In this document: piece by piece, positions 1 to 9,738 of the stretch
Position numbering within the stretch: position 1 is the stretch's first letter
How the letters are laid out: each line of letters begins with the position of its first letter
Assembly (NCBI GenBank): GCA_966211525.1
Contig: CBIHOZ010000008.1
Span: 1-64,000, forward strand
Source of the DNA: Ohtaekwangia sp966211525
Lineage (GTDB): Bacteria > Bacteroidota > Bacteroidia > Cytophagales > Cyclobacteriaceae
Reading direction: 5' to 3'
Length of the DNA: 64,000 nt
Notes under the pieces: model-generated
The model's input: only the letters and a program-made list of their open reading frames with translations
Databases searched by the model: none
What the model was told of the DNA's origin: nothing
Program-made: the position numbers and the translations under genes

Positions 1-1
1 T

Positions 2-88
2 CGTTTTGAGGAGCTGAAAAAATTCATTCGGTTCGTGCTGAACAATGTAACTACACCACACAAAATTTCTGAATATCAACGAAACTGA
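2..88 (+). CDS. 3' end of a gene cut by the window edge
   Basis: An open frame enters from the left edge and ends at TGA 86-88. Its last 28 residues are charged and helix-like (RFEELKKFIRFVLNN near the start, ending KISEYQRN). The composition looks like genuine coding sequence, but too little is visible to name a family. The next gene lies on the opposite strand, so this would be a convergent pair with about 90 bp between the stops. Confidence is limited because only a short tail is visible. Confidence 0.4.
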   Translation, partial: RFEELKKFIRFVLNNVTTPHKISEYQRN

Positions 89-181
89 CCTTGCACCTAT
101 AGCGCTGGCAGACGAGCATCGTTTTGAAATATAGCTTTCAAACGAGTTACTATAGAGTATAAATGGATTGGTGGGGGTACA

Positions 182-484
182 CTAAAGCGGTACACCAGCC
201 GTGCACGCCAGGCATTGATTGGCAAAGGAGTCGTACTCATCGAAGGCAGCACCCGGTTTGCCAAAGAGTGTGATGATGCGATCGATTCGAACCTGAGCGC
301 CTGAATCAAGTACTATGAACATACCTTTTCCGGGAATCTCTTCAAGCTTGATAACGCGACCTATAACTTCATCCACAACCTGCTCTGCATTCCAGAAAAA
401 CACTTTTCCTGAAGCTTGCTTGGCGATCTGTTCCGTTATTACTTCCCGAAAATCATACGATACCGGAGTGTATGAGGTGTCCAT
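182..484 (-). CDS. Rof-like (Rho-binding antiterminator type) small protein
   Basis: This is a 100-residue cytosolic protein with no signal peptide. The ATG at 484 is preferred over an upstream in-frame start at 562, because it gives the opening MDTSYTPVSYDF. That opening resembles the xYxPxxCD start of the E. coli Rof family, although the Cys is Tyr here. The middle alternates short beta strands (KVFFWNA, MFIVLDSG), and the segment AQVRIDRIITLFGKPG matches the 'lrlDkI' end of the Sm-like Rof fold. Known Rof binds and inhibits the termination factor Rho. Whether this divergent protein does so is inference. It lies 186 bp downstream of the antiporter gene on the same strand, separated by an inverted word-array element. 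Confidence 0.5.
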   Translation of the reverse strand: MDTSYTPVSYDFREVITEQIAKQASGKVFFWNAEQVVDEVIGRVIKLEEIPGKGMFIVLDSGAQVRIDRIITLFGKPGAAFDEYDSFANQCLACTAGVPL

Positions 485-565
485 AAGGCAATAGTATTTT
501 AGTCTTAACAGTAGAACGGGTTTGTGCTGAATATAATTCACCTTAGCTGAAATAAACTGCATGCG

Positions 566-664
566 TTTTCCCGCAGATTTACACAGATATACGCAGAATG
601 GTTCTGAAACATATATAGCGTTATTAAATCTTTTCTGCGAAAGTCTGCGGCCTCTGCGGGAACC
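566..664. repeat. Inverted word-array element A (CTGCG words)
   Basis: The left arm (about 566-598) repeats the words CCGCAGAtt, ACACAGAt and ACGCAGAa. The right arm (about 632-664) carries their complements TTCTGCGaa, GTCTGCGg and CTCTGCGgg. The arms are separated by about 33 bp and could fold into one long imperfect hairpin. The right arm ends six bases before the antiporter stop codon (671), so the element is in that gene's 3' region. Similar CTGCG-word repeats occur in other bacterial genomes, as far as I recall. The architecture matches elements B-F in this window. Confidence 0.75.
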
Positions 665-670
665 AGAACG

Positions 671-2275
671 CTATCGGAATGAGACTTCCCTGAGTTTGGT
701 TTCTTCGAGGTCTACCAGGGAAAGATATTTACGGATGAGCTCTTCATCGTATTCCTGTTTTCGGTTTAGCTGGTGAAGGGCTTTTCGCTGCTCGTCAAGT
801 AACGCTAAATATACTGTATGATATTGCACCAGTAAATCTCTGCTCACGGCATTAAACGCTACAACGTCTTGCTGAAATATAGTCAGGTCGTTGTGCAGTT
901 TCGCTGACAGTATCCTGAGATGTTCATTCAATTGCTTCTCGCTGCCAACGGACTGCTCGAGAAACTGAAGAGATGTTTCCGTAATGGTCTTTCGAATGCT
1001 CAACTCCTGCTCCTGCTCGTGTTCTTCTGCTCCATTACCCGTTACTCCCAACTTCCGCATAACCCACGGAAGCGTCAACCCCTGAAAAACTAATGTCACA
1101 AGAATCACAACAAACGTAACAACCAATATCAGGTTTCTATAGGGAAAGGCTTGTCCGGGTTGAATAAGCACCGGTATAGATAGCGCAGCTGCCAGCGACA
1201 CAACGCCACGCATACCCGCCCAACCAAATACAAATGGCATTCTCCAGCCGGGATTAGGATCAGCCACCGTAATGAAGTTTTTCATAAAGCGCGTAAACGC
1301 GGAAGCTCCCAACGTACAACAAATTCGTGTTACGACCAGCACGACTGAAATCACCAAACCATATAGAATGGCCTGCGTGAGACTAACTTCTTCTACTTCA
1401 TGTACTATATAGGGAAGCTGAAGACCAATGAGTAAAAATACAACACCGTTCAGAATGAAGCCAATCGTAGACCACACATTGGTACCCTGCACGCGTCCCT
1501 GGTACGTGAGTACGATATGACGTTTACTTGATAACAGCAGGCCGCCGGCAACTACCGCGAGTACACCCGAGAAATGGAAACGCTCGGCAAAGTAGTACAT
1601 GCAATAAGGTGCCAGAAAGCTGAGTATAATTTCAATACTGGGTGTAGTAGGCAACCAACGATATATAGCATAAAAGACAAGTCCTATACCTATACCAATC
1701 ACCGTACCCATAATAATGACGAGGAAGAAACTTCCTACGGCATCAGACATATGAAATTGACCGGTAACAATGGCGGCCAGCGCAAATCGGAATACGATGA
1801 GGGATGAGGCATCGTTCAAAAGACTTTCACCTTCTACTATACTCATCAACACCTTCGGAGCTTTTACCTGTCGCATAATGGTTGTTGCCGATATAGCATC
1901 CGGAGGCGATACAATGCCACCCAGTAAAAAACCAAGTGCAAGTGTAAAGCCCGGTATAAGTGCATACGAAGCAAACGCTACTACACTTGAAGTAATGATT
2001 ACAATGGGAAATGCGAAGCTCGTAATTACACGCCTCCACTTCCAGAATTCTTTCCATGAAGTTTGCCAGGCAGCTTCATATAGTAAGGGCGGAAGAAAAA
2101 TGAAGAAGATGAGTTCCGGATCAATGGTAATGTGCGGGAAGATGTTCGTGAAACTAAGCGCCAATCCGCCTATTACCAACACAATAGGATAAGCAGTCTT
2201 TAGTTTACCGGCCACCATGATCAAGGCCACAATAATAAATATCAGGTAGATGTATTCGATAAAGATACTTTGCAT
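671..2275 (-). CDS. Na+/H+ antiporter, CPA1 (NhaP/YjcE-like) family
   Basis: This 534-residue inner-membrane protein is a proton-coupled cation exchanger of the CPA1 type. The ATG at 2275 (MQSIFIEYIYLIF) is chosen over 2302, because the first transmembrane helix follows directly. About 12 hydrophobic helices fill residues 5-415. Family motifs are visible: GGIVSPPDAISATT and EGESLLNDASSLIVFRFA, which contain the acidic residues of the ion-binding core, and WAGMRGVVSLAAALS in a later helix. The last 110 residues are a soluble, highly charged helical tail, as in Nha-type exchangers with a cytoplasmic regulatory end. Substrate preference (Na+, K+ or Li+) cannot be read from sequence. The gene appears monocistronic, divergent from the membrane-protein gene at 2491. 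Confidence 0.9.
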   Translation of the reverse strand: MQSIFIEYIYLIFIIVALIMVAGKLKTAYPIVLVIGGLALSFTNIFPHITIDPELIFFIFLPPLLYEAAWQTSWKEFWKWRRVITSFAFPIVIITSSVVAFASYALIPGFTLALGFLLGGIVSPPDAISATTIMRQVKAPKVLMSIVEGESLLNDASSLIVFRFALAAIVTGQFHMSDAVGSFFLVIIMGTVIGIGIGLVFYAIYRWLPTTPSIEIILSFLAPYCMYYFAERFHFSGVLAVVAGGLLLSSKRHIVLTYQGRVQGTNVWSTIGFILNGVVFLLIGLQLPYIVHEVEEVSLTQAILYGLVISVVLVVTRICCTLGASAFTRFMKNFITVADPNPGWRMPFVFGWAGMRGVVSLAAALSIPVLIQPGQAFPYRNLILVVTFVVILVTLVFQGLTLPWVMRKLGVTGNGAEEHEQEQELSIRKTITETSLQFLEQSVGSEKQLNEHLRILSAKLHNDLTIFQQDVVAFNAVSRDLLVQYHTVYLALLDEQRKALHQLNRKQEYDEELIRKYLSLVDLEETKLREVSFR

Positions 2276-2490
2276 ACAGGTTCTTGAGACTAAAGATAAC
2301 AAATGCGATCTGTACTCGCCATAAAGCTATGCTACAAAACTATTATCGAATACGGCCACCACGCCTATGTAAATCAAACCAATGCTTGCGAGATTCAAAC
2401 AAGGAAAGAAAAACCAATCGTGAAAGAAAGTGGTATCCACTTGCAACTGACGGTTTATTTCAGGATCTTACCTTACCTAATTCAGTTGTC

Positions 2491-2970
2491 ATGTCACAGA
2501 ATAATACAATGCAGTTTTCCACCGGCTCACGATATGCCGTTCAGGCAACCATCGGCTCCGAGCTTGTCATCGTGTTCCTCGTGTTTTCGTTTGCTGCATC
2601 TTCGGGTGTTGTTGAGTACCTGTTGAAAGCGCTTCAGGTTATCGGCTATAGCAACATTGCATGTTTTGTTATAGTAAGTATATTCTTTGCTTACGTGCTT
2701 GGACGAAAGACGGGTATAGCGATTGATCAAAACACACGCAATCGTTTTTATCTTGGCTATAAAACAGGTTTACTCGTTACTATATACTCCACGTTAACAG
2801 CGTCACTCCTCGCCTTCGGTACAACCTTTATCACGACAGGTTTGCCGGCAGACTGGTTTATGCTATATATCGCCAAACCGCTTGTCTGGATGATCTGCCT
2901 GAGTTGCCTTCCGATATTAATTGCAGGTTCATGGTATGGCTATACAATAGCGAAATCTGCAGGTAAATAA
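2491..2970 (+). CDS. Four-helix membrane protein of unknown function
   Basis: This is a 159-residue protein. The ATG at 2491 (MSQNNTMQFSTG) is preferred over a start at 2284, because the upstream extension has a non-protein-like composition. Four hydrophobic segments are visible: residues about 22-42, 52-72, 88-110 and 122-150. The last ends in WYGYTIAKSAGK. Two short hydrophilic loops carry GRKTGIAIDQNTRNRF and charged residues. I do not recognise the family. The codons use ATA after T, like neighbouring genes, which supports native coding. It is divergent from the antiporter and upstream of the APC permease. Confidence 0.6.
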   Translation: MSQNNTMQFSTGSRYAVQATIGSELVIVFLVFSFAASSGVVEYLLKALQVIGYSNIACFVIVSIFFAYVLGRKTGIAIDQNTRNRFYLGYKTGLLVTIYSTLTASLLAFGTTFITTGLPADWFMLYIAKPLVWMICLSCLPILIAGSWYGYTIAKSAGK

Positions 2971-3006
2971 GAAAAGAAGATTCTACGCCTGGCGGCATCC
3001 TGATCT

Positions 3007-3186
3007 CTATAAACCAGCATTTACAATACTTTCAAGTATAGCAGGCCGGTTTTCAACTATCCAGTGTTGCATACAGTTCATTATATGTTTCCACGAAGAT
3101 TCGTTTCTATATCCTTGCGTCCATAAAATATATTCATGCTGGTATCCGGAATTTTGAACCTTTACCGGCCTTTCCGAGTTAGCCAA
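3007..3186 (-). CDS. Candidate small protein, 59 residues, TTG start
   Basis: A minus-strand frame from TTG (3184-3186) to TAG (3007-3009) encodes 59 residues. It is rich in aromatic and polar amino acids, with stretches such as GYQHEYILWTQGYRNESSW and HWIVENRPAILESIVNAG. This looks far more like a real protein than a random AT-rich intergenic translation. There is no signal peptide, membrane segment or recognised family. An in-frame stop lies two codons upstream of the TTG, so it is either a genuine small gene or the tail of a decayed one. It fills most of the gap between the convergent-facing gene ending at 2970 and the permease starting at 3229. Confidence 0.35.
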   Translation of the reverse strand: MANSERPVKVQNSGYQHEYILWTQGYRNESSWKHIMNCMQHWIVENRPAILESIVNAGL

Positions 3187-3228
3187 AGATCACGCCCGAT
3201 TTGAAACTATGAATTTTACTCTACGCGT

Positions 3229-4572
3229 ATGGCGCAACCGTTGAAGGAAAGACGGTTGGGACTTTTACAGGCAACCGCTATCAACATGACCGACATGGTC
3301 GGCATTGGTCCGTTTATCACCTTGCCTATGGTGATCAGCATCATGAACGGTCCGTATTTTTTATACGCCTGGATAGCCGGGGCAGTGTTGTCTATTATCG
3401 ATGCGATGATCTGGAGTGAACTCGGAGCAGCATTTCCGCTGGCCGGAGGATCCTATAATTTTCTGAAAGAAGCGTACGCGAAAAAAGAAACAGGCAAACT
3501 GATGAGCTTCCTGTTTGTATGGCAAACGCTGATTCAGGCTCCGCTTGTTATTGCATCGGCCGCGATTGGTTTTGCATCATACTTCGCTTACCTCGTGCCC
3601 TTAACGTACTGGCAAAGTAAATGTATCAGCGGTGGTGTAGTTATACTGATCGTTGTTCTTCTCTTCCGCAAGATTGAAGACATCGGTAAGATCAGTGTGT
3701 TGTTGTGGATTGTTGTGATCGGCACTATACTGTGGATCATCACACAAGGACTCTCCTATGGAAATTTCCTGATGCCGCTTCAGACTATCAATGACGGGCT
3801 CACCATCAACCATGCCTTTGCTGCAGCTATAGGTTTTGCTTCGGTAAAAAGCGTATATAGTTACCTGGGATACTATAATGTTTGTCACCTGGGTGGTGAT
3901 ATTATTAATCCAGCCAGAAATATACCCCGCAGCATGTATCTTTCTATTGCCGGTATATTTATGCTATACCTGCTCATGAACATCAGCATTGTAAGCGTTA
4001 TACCGTGGCATGAAGCAAAAGACAGCGAGTATGTGATCAGTCTTTTTATGCACCGCCTCGCAGGGCCGATGGCCGGCAAGATCGTTACGGGACTTATACT
4101 GCTGGTAGCATTTGCGTCTGTTTTTTCTGCAACACTTGGGTATAGCCGCATTCCATATGCTGCTGCCATGGATGGAGCGTTCTTCAAGGTATTTGCACGG
4201 GTTCACCCGAAAGGAAACTTCCCGTATGTATCGATCCTTTTCCTGGGTGCTGTGGCGTTTATATTCAGTTTGCTGTTCAGACTTAGTGATGTGATCAGCG
4301 CTATATTGGCGATGCGCATCCTGGTACAATTTATAGGACAGGCGGTTGGTCTGCTTTCGCTTACGAACACCAAGCGAAAAAACTTTCCCTATAAAATGCC
4401 TTTCTTTCCGTGGCCGGTATATATCGCTATCGGCATGTGGATCTGCATTCTGATTTCTACCGGTATAAAAATGGCAGCAGCCGGAACTGCGATTATCGGA
4501 CTTGGTATTATTATATATTTTGTAAAGGCGCGATTGGAAAAGAAAGCAGCACTCAAAGTACTCGAGGACTAA
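3229..4572 (+). CDS. APC-family amino acid permease
   Basis: This 447-residue inner-membrane transporter belongs to the amino acid-polyamine-organocation (APC) superfamily. The first helix carries the family's glycine-rich start (MTDMVGIGPFITLP), where the unwound helix normally binds substrate. About 12 helices are visible, with conserved IWSELGAAFPLAGGSYNF in helix 2-3 and NPARNIPRSM in the helix 6-7 loop. APC members usually import amino acids by proton symport or exchange. The substrate here is not predictable. The gene is flanked downstream by a bidirectional terminator (4597-4627) and appears to stand alone. Confidence 0.88.
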   Translation: MAQPLKERRLGLLQATAINMTDMVGIGPFITLPMVISIMNGPYFLYAWIAGAVLSIIDAMIWSELGAAFPLAGGSYNFLKEAYAKKETGKLMSFLFVWQTLIQAPLVIASAAIGFASYFAYLVPLTYWQSKCISGGVVILIVVLLFRKIEDIGKISVLLWIVVIGTILWIITQGLSYGNFLMPLQTINDGLTINHAFAAAIGFASVKSVYSYLGYYNVCHLGGDIINPARNIPRSMYLSIAGIFMLYLLMNISIVSVIPWHEAKDSEYVISLFMHRLAGPMAGKIVTGLILLVAFASVFSATLGYSRIPYAAAMDGAFFKVFARVHPKGNFPYVSILFLGAVAFIFSLLFRLSDVISAILAMRILVQFIGQAVGLLSLTNTKRKNFPYKMPFFPWPVYIAIGMWICILISTGIKMAAAGTAIIGLGIIIYFVKARLEKKAALKVLED

Positions 4573-4596
4573 TACAGAAGTTTTAAAAAAAGATAA

Positions 4597-4627
4597 CGGG
4601 CTATAGGTATATCATATCTATAGCCCG
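4597..4627. terminator. Bidirectional intrinsic terminator
   Basis: A perfect 10-bp inverted repeat, CGGGCTATAG / CTATAGCCCG (4597-4606 and 4618-4627), has an 11-nt loop. An A-run lies on one side (ttttaaaaaaag) and a T-run on the other (cttgttttta). It lies between the convergent permease and FtsX-type permease genes and can serve both. Confidence 0.85.
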
Positions 4628-4650
4628 CTTGTTTTTAAAGCTTCGGCCGC

Positions 4651-7041
4651 TTACTCGGTGCGTAAACTCTTCACCGGATTCATCAACGAAGCACGAATAG
4701 CCTGGTAGCTTACGGTGAGTACTGTAATAAGAAGCGCACCTAAAACAGACACTGCAAAAATCCACCACGATGCTTCCGTATGATACTCGTATTGTGCGAG
4801 CCAATTGGAGATAAAGTAATACGCAATAGGCACAGCGAGTAAACTCGATATAAATACGAGTACAACAAAATCCTGCGACAACATCCTCCACAAGCCCGAC
4901 ACCGATGCTCCGAGTACTTTTCGTATACCGATCTCTTTGGTCCGTTGCTCGGCAACAAAGGACGCCAGCGCGAATAGTCCGAGGCATGAAATAAAAATAG
5001 CGAGAACAGCAAAGAAGGTAGATAGTGTACCCAAGCGTTTTTCAACACCAAACTTGCGCGCATACTCCTGGTCTACAAATGTAGGCGCCACCGGTAACGC
5101 AGGGTTTATCCGCTTGAATACAGCCTCGATCTTGCTTACCGCTTCCTGAGCATTTGCTGACGGATTAAGTTTTAGCAGAAATATATTCTCTGCCTCTGTT
5201 GAAAGATGAAACATGGAAGGTCGCACGGGTGCATAAGGAGATTCTACCAGCAGATCCTCCACTACACCAATAACGGTAAAGGCAACACCCTCCCACCGAA
5301 TAATTTTTCCTACCGGATCTTTCAGTCCTATAAATTTTACAGCCGATTCATTGAGTATAAATGCGTTCGAATCCGAAGCAAACTCCCGCGAGAAATCTCT
5401 TCCTTCTTTAATGGTCCAGCGAACCGTTTTACCATAGTCATGAGACACTGCGTTATTCGGAAAGTCAACAGCCAGGCTTGGATCTTTACCTTCCCAGTCA
5501 AAACCACCGTTGCTGTTCCACACCGATGTTGTCGGACTTCCCGATTCCGCCATCTCTACAATAGCACCGGCAGTCACCAGTTCGTTACGCACCGCATCAA
5601 AATGTTTGTGAACTTCCTGCGTTACACCAACACTCACAAGACCATCTTTACTATATCCGATCGGCCGGCTCTGCCCATGATGAATCTGTTTATATACCAC
5701 GATGGTACCAATTACCAGTGTTGTCGAAATAGTGAATTGCAATACAACCAAAGCCTTTCTCGGCAATGACGCATAGCGGCCCACGCGAAATGTACCTTTC
5801 AATGTTTTAACAGATTGAAACGATGAGAGGAACAAAGCCGGGTAACAACCGGCAACAAGTCCGGTGAACAGAGTAAAGACAACGCCCAGTAGCCAGAACG
5901 TTGGATTCAACCACGGCAACTCAATTCGTTTGTCAGCTACCGTGTTGAATGATGGCAGGATAAGTAACACCAGCAGAATGGAACACAGAAAAGACAGTGA
6001 AGCAATGAGCACCGACTCGCTGAAGAACTGTACCACCAGCTGCTTGCGCATGGAACCGATAGCCTTGCGTATACCGACTTCCTTCGCGCGTTTTTCGGAA
6101 CGAGCTGTGCTCAGGTTCATAAAATTTATACACGCCAGCACCAGTACAAATGCACCGATGATACCGAACAGCCACACATTGGTAATGCGTCCACCGGTAT
6201 TAACACCGGCTTTGAAATCAGAGTATAAACGCCACTTGTACATGGGGTGCAGAAATACGATCGGGTTATACCGTCTTTCATCATCACCAACTTTATTCAA
6301 CTTGACATCGTGTATCTTCGCAGACAGCTTTTCCATGTCAGCCTGATCGCCAATCATCGCGAAGGTCCTTGAAAAATTACTGCCCCACGGATTCGTCATA
6401 TTGCGCACCCAATCGTTCTGACTGAGGTATAGCGACCATGGCAGTATAAATTTCAGTTCGTAGAACGATGAACTATAGGGTATATCTTTATATACTCCGG
6501 TAACCGTAACATCCGCCCGGTTATCTAACCGCATTGTTTTACCAACGGGATCAACGTTATCAAAGTAAGTTTTAGCTACCGACTCAGAAAGCAGAATGGA
6601 ATTCATATCCTTTAGTCCATCGCGTGTACCGCTTATCATTTCAAGTGTGAGCATGTGGGGCACTTCCGGTTCGAAATAACTTCCGGGTATGAGCAGCATC
6701 TTATCGCCCACTGTTAGAGTATGATCAAAGTTCCACGAAGCCTGCACTACATATTTGAAATCACTGCCATATACCGACCGGATTTCTTCCGCCATTACAG
6801 CCGGGTTTGCTTCTTGTGTTCCAACTTCACCGTTGAACGTTTGATGCTGCATAACCTGCGCGATGCGTTCATAATTCGCATGGTATTTATTGTATTGCAG
6901 TTCATCGTATATCCAAAGACCGATGAGTATGGCAACGCCCATGCCGACAGCCAATCCACCAATGTTGATGAATGAATAGGTCTTGTTCTTCCAGAGGTTT
7001 CTCCAGGCGACTTTGAAATAACTGGTATACATAGTATTCAT
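4651..7041 (-). CDS. MacB/FtsX-type ABC permease (two-domain)
   Basis: This 796-residue inner-membrane protein has the layout of the large Bacteroidota FtsX-like permeases. It comprises one N-terminal helix (about 20-40), a periplasmic MacB-like core (about 45-270), three helices with the RSEKRAKEVGIRKAIGS motif (about 280-400), a second periplasmic domain (about 440-650) and a final three-helix FtsX domain with RTKEIGIRKVLGAS (about 670-790). These motifs are the coupling segments that contact an ATPase. No MacB-type ATPase gene is adjacent, so the partner is encoded elsewhere. Family members act in export or mechanotransmission. The cargo is unknown. A related paralogue lies 137 bp upstream at 7179-9587, so the pair likely arose by duplication. 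Confidence 0.88.
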   Translation of the reverse strand: MNTMYTSYFKVAWRNLWKNKTYSFINIGGLAVGMGVAILIGLWIYDELQYNKYHANYERIAQVMQHQTFNGEVGTQEANPAVMAEEIRSVYGSDFKYVVQASWNFDHTLTVGDKMLLIPGSYFEPEVPHMLTLEMISGTRDGLKDMNSILLSESVAKTYFDNVDPVGKTMRLDNRADVTVTGVYKDIPYSSSFYELKFILPWSLYLSQNDWVRNMTNPWGSNFSRTFAMIGDQADMEKLSAKIHDVKLNKVGDDERRYNPIVFLHPMYKWRLYSDFKAGVNTGGRITNVWLFGIIGAFVLVLACINFMNLSTARSEKRAKEVGIRKAIGSMRKQLVVQFFSESVLIASLSFLCSILLVLLILPSFNTVADKRIELPWLNPTFWLLGVVFTLFTGLVAGCYPALFLSSFQSVKTLKGTFRVGRYASLPRKALVVLQFTISTTLVIGTIVVYKQIHHGQSRPIGYSKDGLVSVGVTQEVHKHFDAVRNELVTAGAIVEMAESGSPTTSVWNSNGGFDWEGKDPSLAVDFPNNAVSHDYGKTVRWTIKEGRDFSREFASDSNAFILNESAVKFIGLKDPVGKIIRWEGVAFTVIGVVEDLLVESPYAPVRPSMFHLSTEAENIFLLKLNPSANAQEAVSKIEAVFKRINPALPVAPTFVDQEYARKFGVEKRLGTLSTFFAVLAIFISCLGLFALASFVAEQRTKEIGIRKVLGASVSGLWRMLSQDFVVLVFISSLLAVPIAYYFISNWLAQYEYHTEASWWIFAVSVLGALLITVLTVSYQAIRASLMNPVKSLRTE

Positions 7042-7178
7042 TGGGTTGTTTCAAGGAAGGATGATAAAAAAGACGATACGGTTGCACCAACTACACCTTC
7101 AACTAATCGAATACTCCCGACTTTACTAAAAGTTACACGTTATTTCCCGTTTTTTCAATTGCCATCAATTCCGTATGG

Positions 7179-9587
7179 TCATTCATCTTTCAGGCACTTT
7201 ACCGGATTTATACGCGCGGCACGCAGTGCCTGCAATCCTACGGTGGTCCACGCTATCGTAAGTGCAATTATACCAGCCGCTATAAAATACCACCCGCGCA
7301 ATGTGATGTGAAATGCAAAATGATCGAGCCACGCCTGCGCGACAAAATAACTGATGGGCATGGCTATAATAATCGCAGCGAGAACAATTTTGGTAAAGTC
7401 TGCCGAGAGTAAAAGAACGATGCCCAGTTCCGTTGCACCCAGCACCTTACGAATACCTATCTCCTTTACTCTGCGTTCGGCCGTGAAAGCCACCAGTGCA
7501 AACAAGCCGAGACACGAAATCACAATGGCAATACCGGCAAAGTAACGCGACAACACCGAGACATTTTGTTCGGATATATATAGTGCATAGTAATCATCAT
7601 CAAGAAAATGATACTCAAATGGAAGTCCCGGACTATATTGTGTATGCAGTGCCTGTAATTTGGCAATCACCTGCTGCTCCTGCCCTGTATGTATCTTTAC
7701 CATGATGTTATTACTGCGCGGTTCGAACTGCATCACACAAGGCTTTACGTCTTCGTATAGTGATTCAAAATGAAAATTATCCGTAACACCTATAATTGTC
7801 TTCTTGTCTCCCCATAGCGTTATGGTTTTACCAATCGGATCTTTTATACCCATGCGTTCAATGGCTGCTTTGTTAAAGACTACAGATGTACGATCATCAC
7901 TATGGTCTGGCGAGAACGAGCGGCCGGCAATCATCTTTACTCCCAAGGTCTCCAGAAAGTTATAGCCCGCTTCGAGGTTACAGAAGCCAACGGATTCATC
8001 AGCTTCACCATCTTCCCAATCTATACCACTCAATCCGCCATGCTTGCCGGTAAGGTCGTGGTAAAAGTTGGCAGCCTTTACAACACCTGGTATAGCACTT
8101 ACTTTGTCCATAAATGTTTTGACGTATTGTTCATACGGGCCTCCGCGTTTTAAATAGCTGTCGTCAACACCGGTCTTCATTTCCATTTCAAAGAGTACAA
8201 TGTTATCGCGTGCGTATCCGAGGTTCTTTTCCTGTATATACTTTATCTGCCGGTATACCACCAGCACCGATACAATGAGAATAACCGATATTGTAAATTG
8301 AAATACAACGAGACCCCTACGCGCCCACAGCTCACCAAATGAAGCTGTAAACTTGCCACGCAACATGGTAATAGCACTGAACCCGGAAAGATATAGTGCA
8401 GGATAGCTTCCCGCGAGTATACCGGCAAAGAGTGTTATACTAACCAGGGACGCAATCATAACACCGTCAAATTTTAATTCAAGATGTTTGGACGTAAGCA
8501 GGTTGAAAGCGGGCAGCAGCAAATCGGCCAGCAATACTGCGATAAGCATCGCGATCACGCTCATCAGTATTGACTCGAACAGGTATTGAGACACCAGGTT
8601 TCTACGCGCTGCTCCTACTGCTTTTTTTATACCCACCTCCTTGAGTCTGCGCGCAGCCTTCGCGGTAGAGAGATTCATGGAATTGATGCACGCTATCACC
8701 AGGATAAACACAGAGATAATAGCAAACAACACTATATATTCAATTCTTCCTCCGTTGGGTAGTCCATTCGCATAGCGACCATGCAGGTATTTATCAGCGT
8801 AACGTTGTGCGAATAACGTGCTCTTCGTTTCCTTGTCTTTCTGCTGCATGAGGTGTTTTATCTTTTGATTAAACACGTCCGGATCTGTTCCGTCTCTGAG
8901 GAGCACGAACGTGTGGGGATCGCTGTTGCCCCAGTATTGCAAGGAAGGACGCTCGGTAAAAAAGTATTCGTAGTTAAGAAGTAAATCGTAGTCTGTGCTT
9001 ACTGGCGTATTTGGTTTTTGAAATATACCTGTGATGTGAACGGTGGCTATAAATTGTTCCAGGCTCCAGCCGAAGGTGCGACCGACTATATTTTCAGTCG
9101 TATGAAACAGTTTTAATGCGAGCTCTTCCGAAATCACCACGCTAAGTTTGTCCGGGAGTAAATCTGCTTTATTGCCTTGAAGAATGGTAACTGGAAAGAC
9201 CTGAAAATAATCTTTACTCACGAACTGTCCCGTGGCACGCATGCTTGCCTGGTCTGTCTTGATTATACCTTTGTTCGAGAACCACGATGCCGGTACCACC
9301 GATGCCGCATACTCTACTTCCGGAATTTCCTGTGCGAGTGTACTGGCCAGTATACCGGGAGTACATTCACATGTACCGAACACACCATTCTCTGAAGAGT
9401 TCTGCAAGACCTGGTAGCGTCTGTCATCATGCACACCAAACCTGTCGACACTCATCTCGTGATGTATCCACAAAAAGATCAGCAGCGTACTGGCCAGACC
9501 GGTAGAGAGGCCGATCAGGTTGATCAGAAATGTACCCTTGAACTTTTTAAAGTTCCGGAAGATCAGAATGAAGTTGTGTCGAAACAT
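7179..9587 (-). CDS. MacB/FtsX-type ABC permease (two-domain), paralogue
   Basis: This 802-residue protein has the same architecture as its downstream neighbour: an N-terminal helix (about 20-40), a periplasmic MacB core, a first FtsX domain with AARRLKEVGIKKAVGAA, a second periplasmic domain, and a last FtsX domain with AERRVKEIGIRKVLGAT. Sequence identity to the neighbour seems moderate, so the duplication is old. The start MFRHNFILIFRNFKKFKG fits the short cytoplasmic N-terminus usual in the family. It is probably transcribed first, with the 4651-7041 gene following after a 137-bp gap. Neither gene has a dedicated ATPase or HlyD-type adaptor next to it. Confidence 0.88.
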   Translation of the reverse strand: MFRHNFILIFRNFKKFKGTFLINLIGLSTGLASTLLIFLWIHHEMSVDRFGVHDDRRYQVLQNSSENGVFGTCECTPGILASTLAQEIPEVEYAASVVPASWFSNKGIIKTDQASMRATGQFVSKDYFQVFPVTILQGNKADLLPDKLSVVISEELALKLFHTTENIVGRTFGWSLEQFIATVHITGIFQKPNTPVSTDYDLLLNYEYFFTERPSLQYWGNSDPHTFVLLRDGTDPDVFNQKIKHLMQQKDKETKSTLFAQRYADKYLHGRYANGLPNGGRIEYIVLFAIISVFILVIACINSMNLSTAKAARRLKEVGIKKAVGAARRNLVSQYLFESILMSVIAMLIAVLLADLLLPAFNLLTSKHLELKFDGVMIASLVSITLFAGILAGSYPALYLSGFSAITMLRGKFTASFGELWARRGLVVFQFTISVILIVSVLVVYRQIKYIQEKNLGYARDNIVLFEMEMKTGVDDSYLKRGGPYEQYVKTFMDKVSAIPGVVKAANFYHDLTGKHGGLSGIDWEDGEADESVGFCNLEAGYNFLETLGVKMIAGRSFSPDHSDDRTSVVFNKAAIERMGIKDPIGKTITLWGDKKTIIGVTDNFHFESLYEDVKPCVMQFEPRSNNIMVKIHTGQEQQVIAKLQALHTQYSPGLPFEYHFLDDDYYALYISEQNVSVLSRYFAGIAIVISCLGLFALVAFTAERRVKEIGIRKVLGATELGIVLLLSADFTKIVLAAIIIAMPISYFVAQAWLDHFAFHITLRGWYFIAAGIIALTIAWTTVGLQALRAARINPVKCLKDE

Positions 9588-9738
9588 AGCATGGAAATTA
9601 AGGATCCATTACCACCCAAGCTATACCAATGCCATTTTTAAGAAGTGCCATTACGCTTTAAATTTCCAGCAAACGTGCAAGACTTGGCTATACACTGACC
9701 ATTCATAGAAATCGCATTGTCCACGGGTGGGCAGTGTC

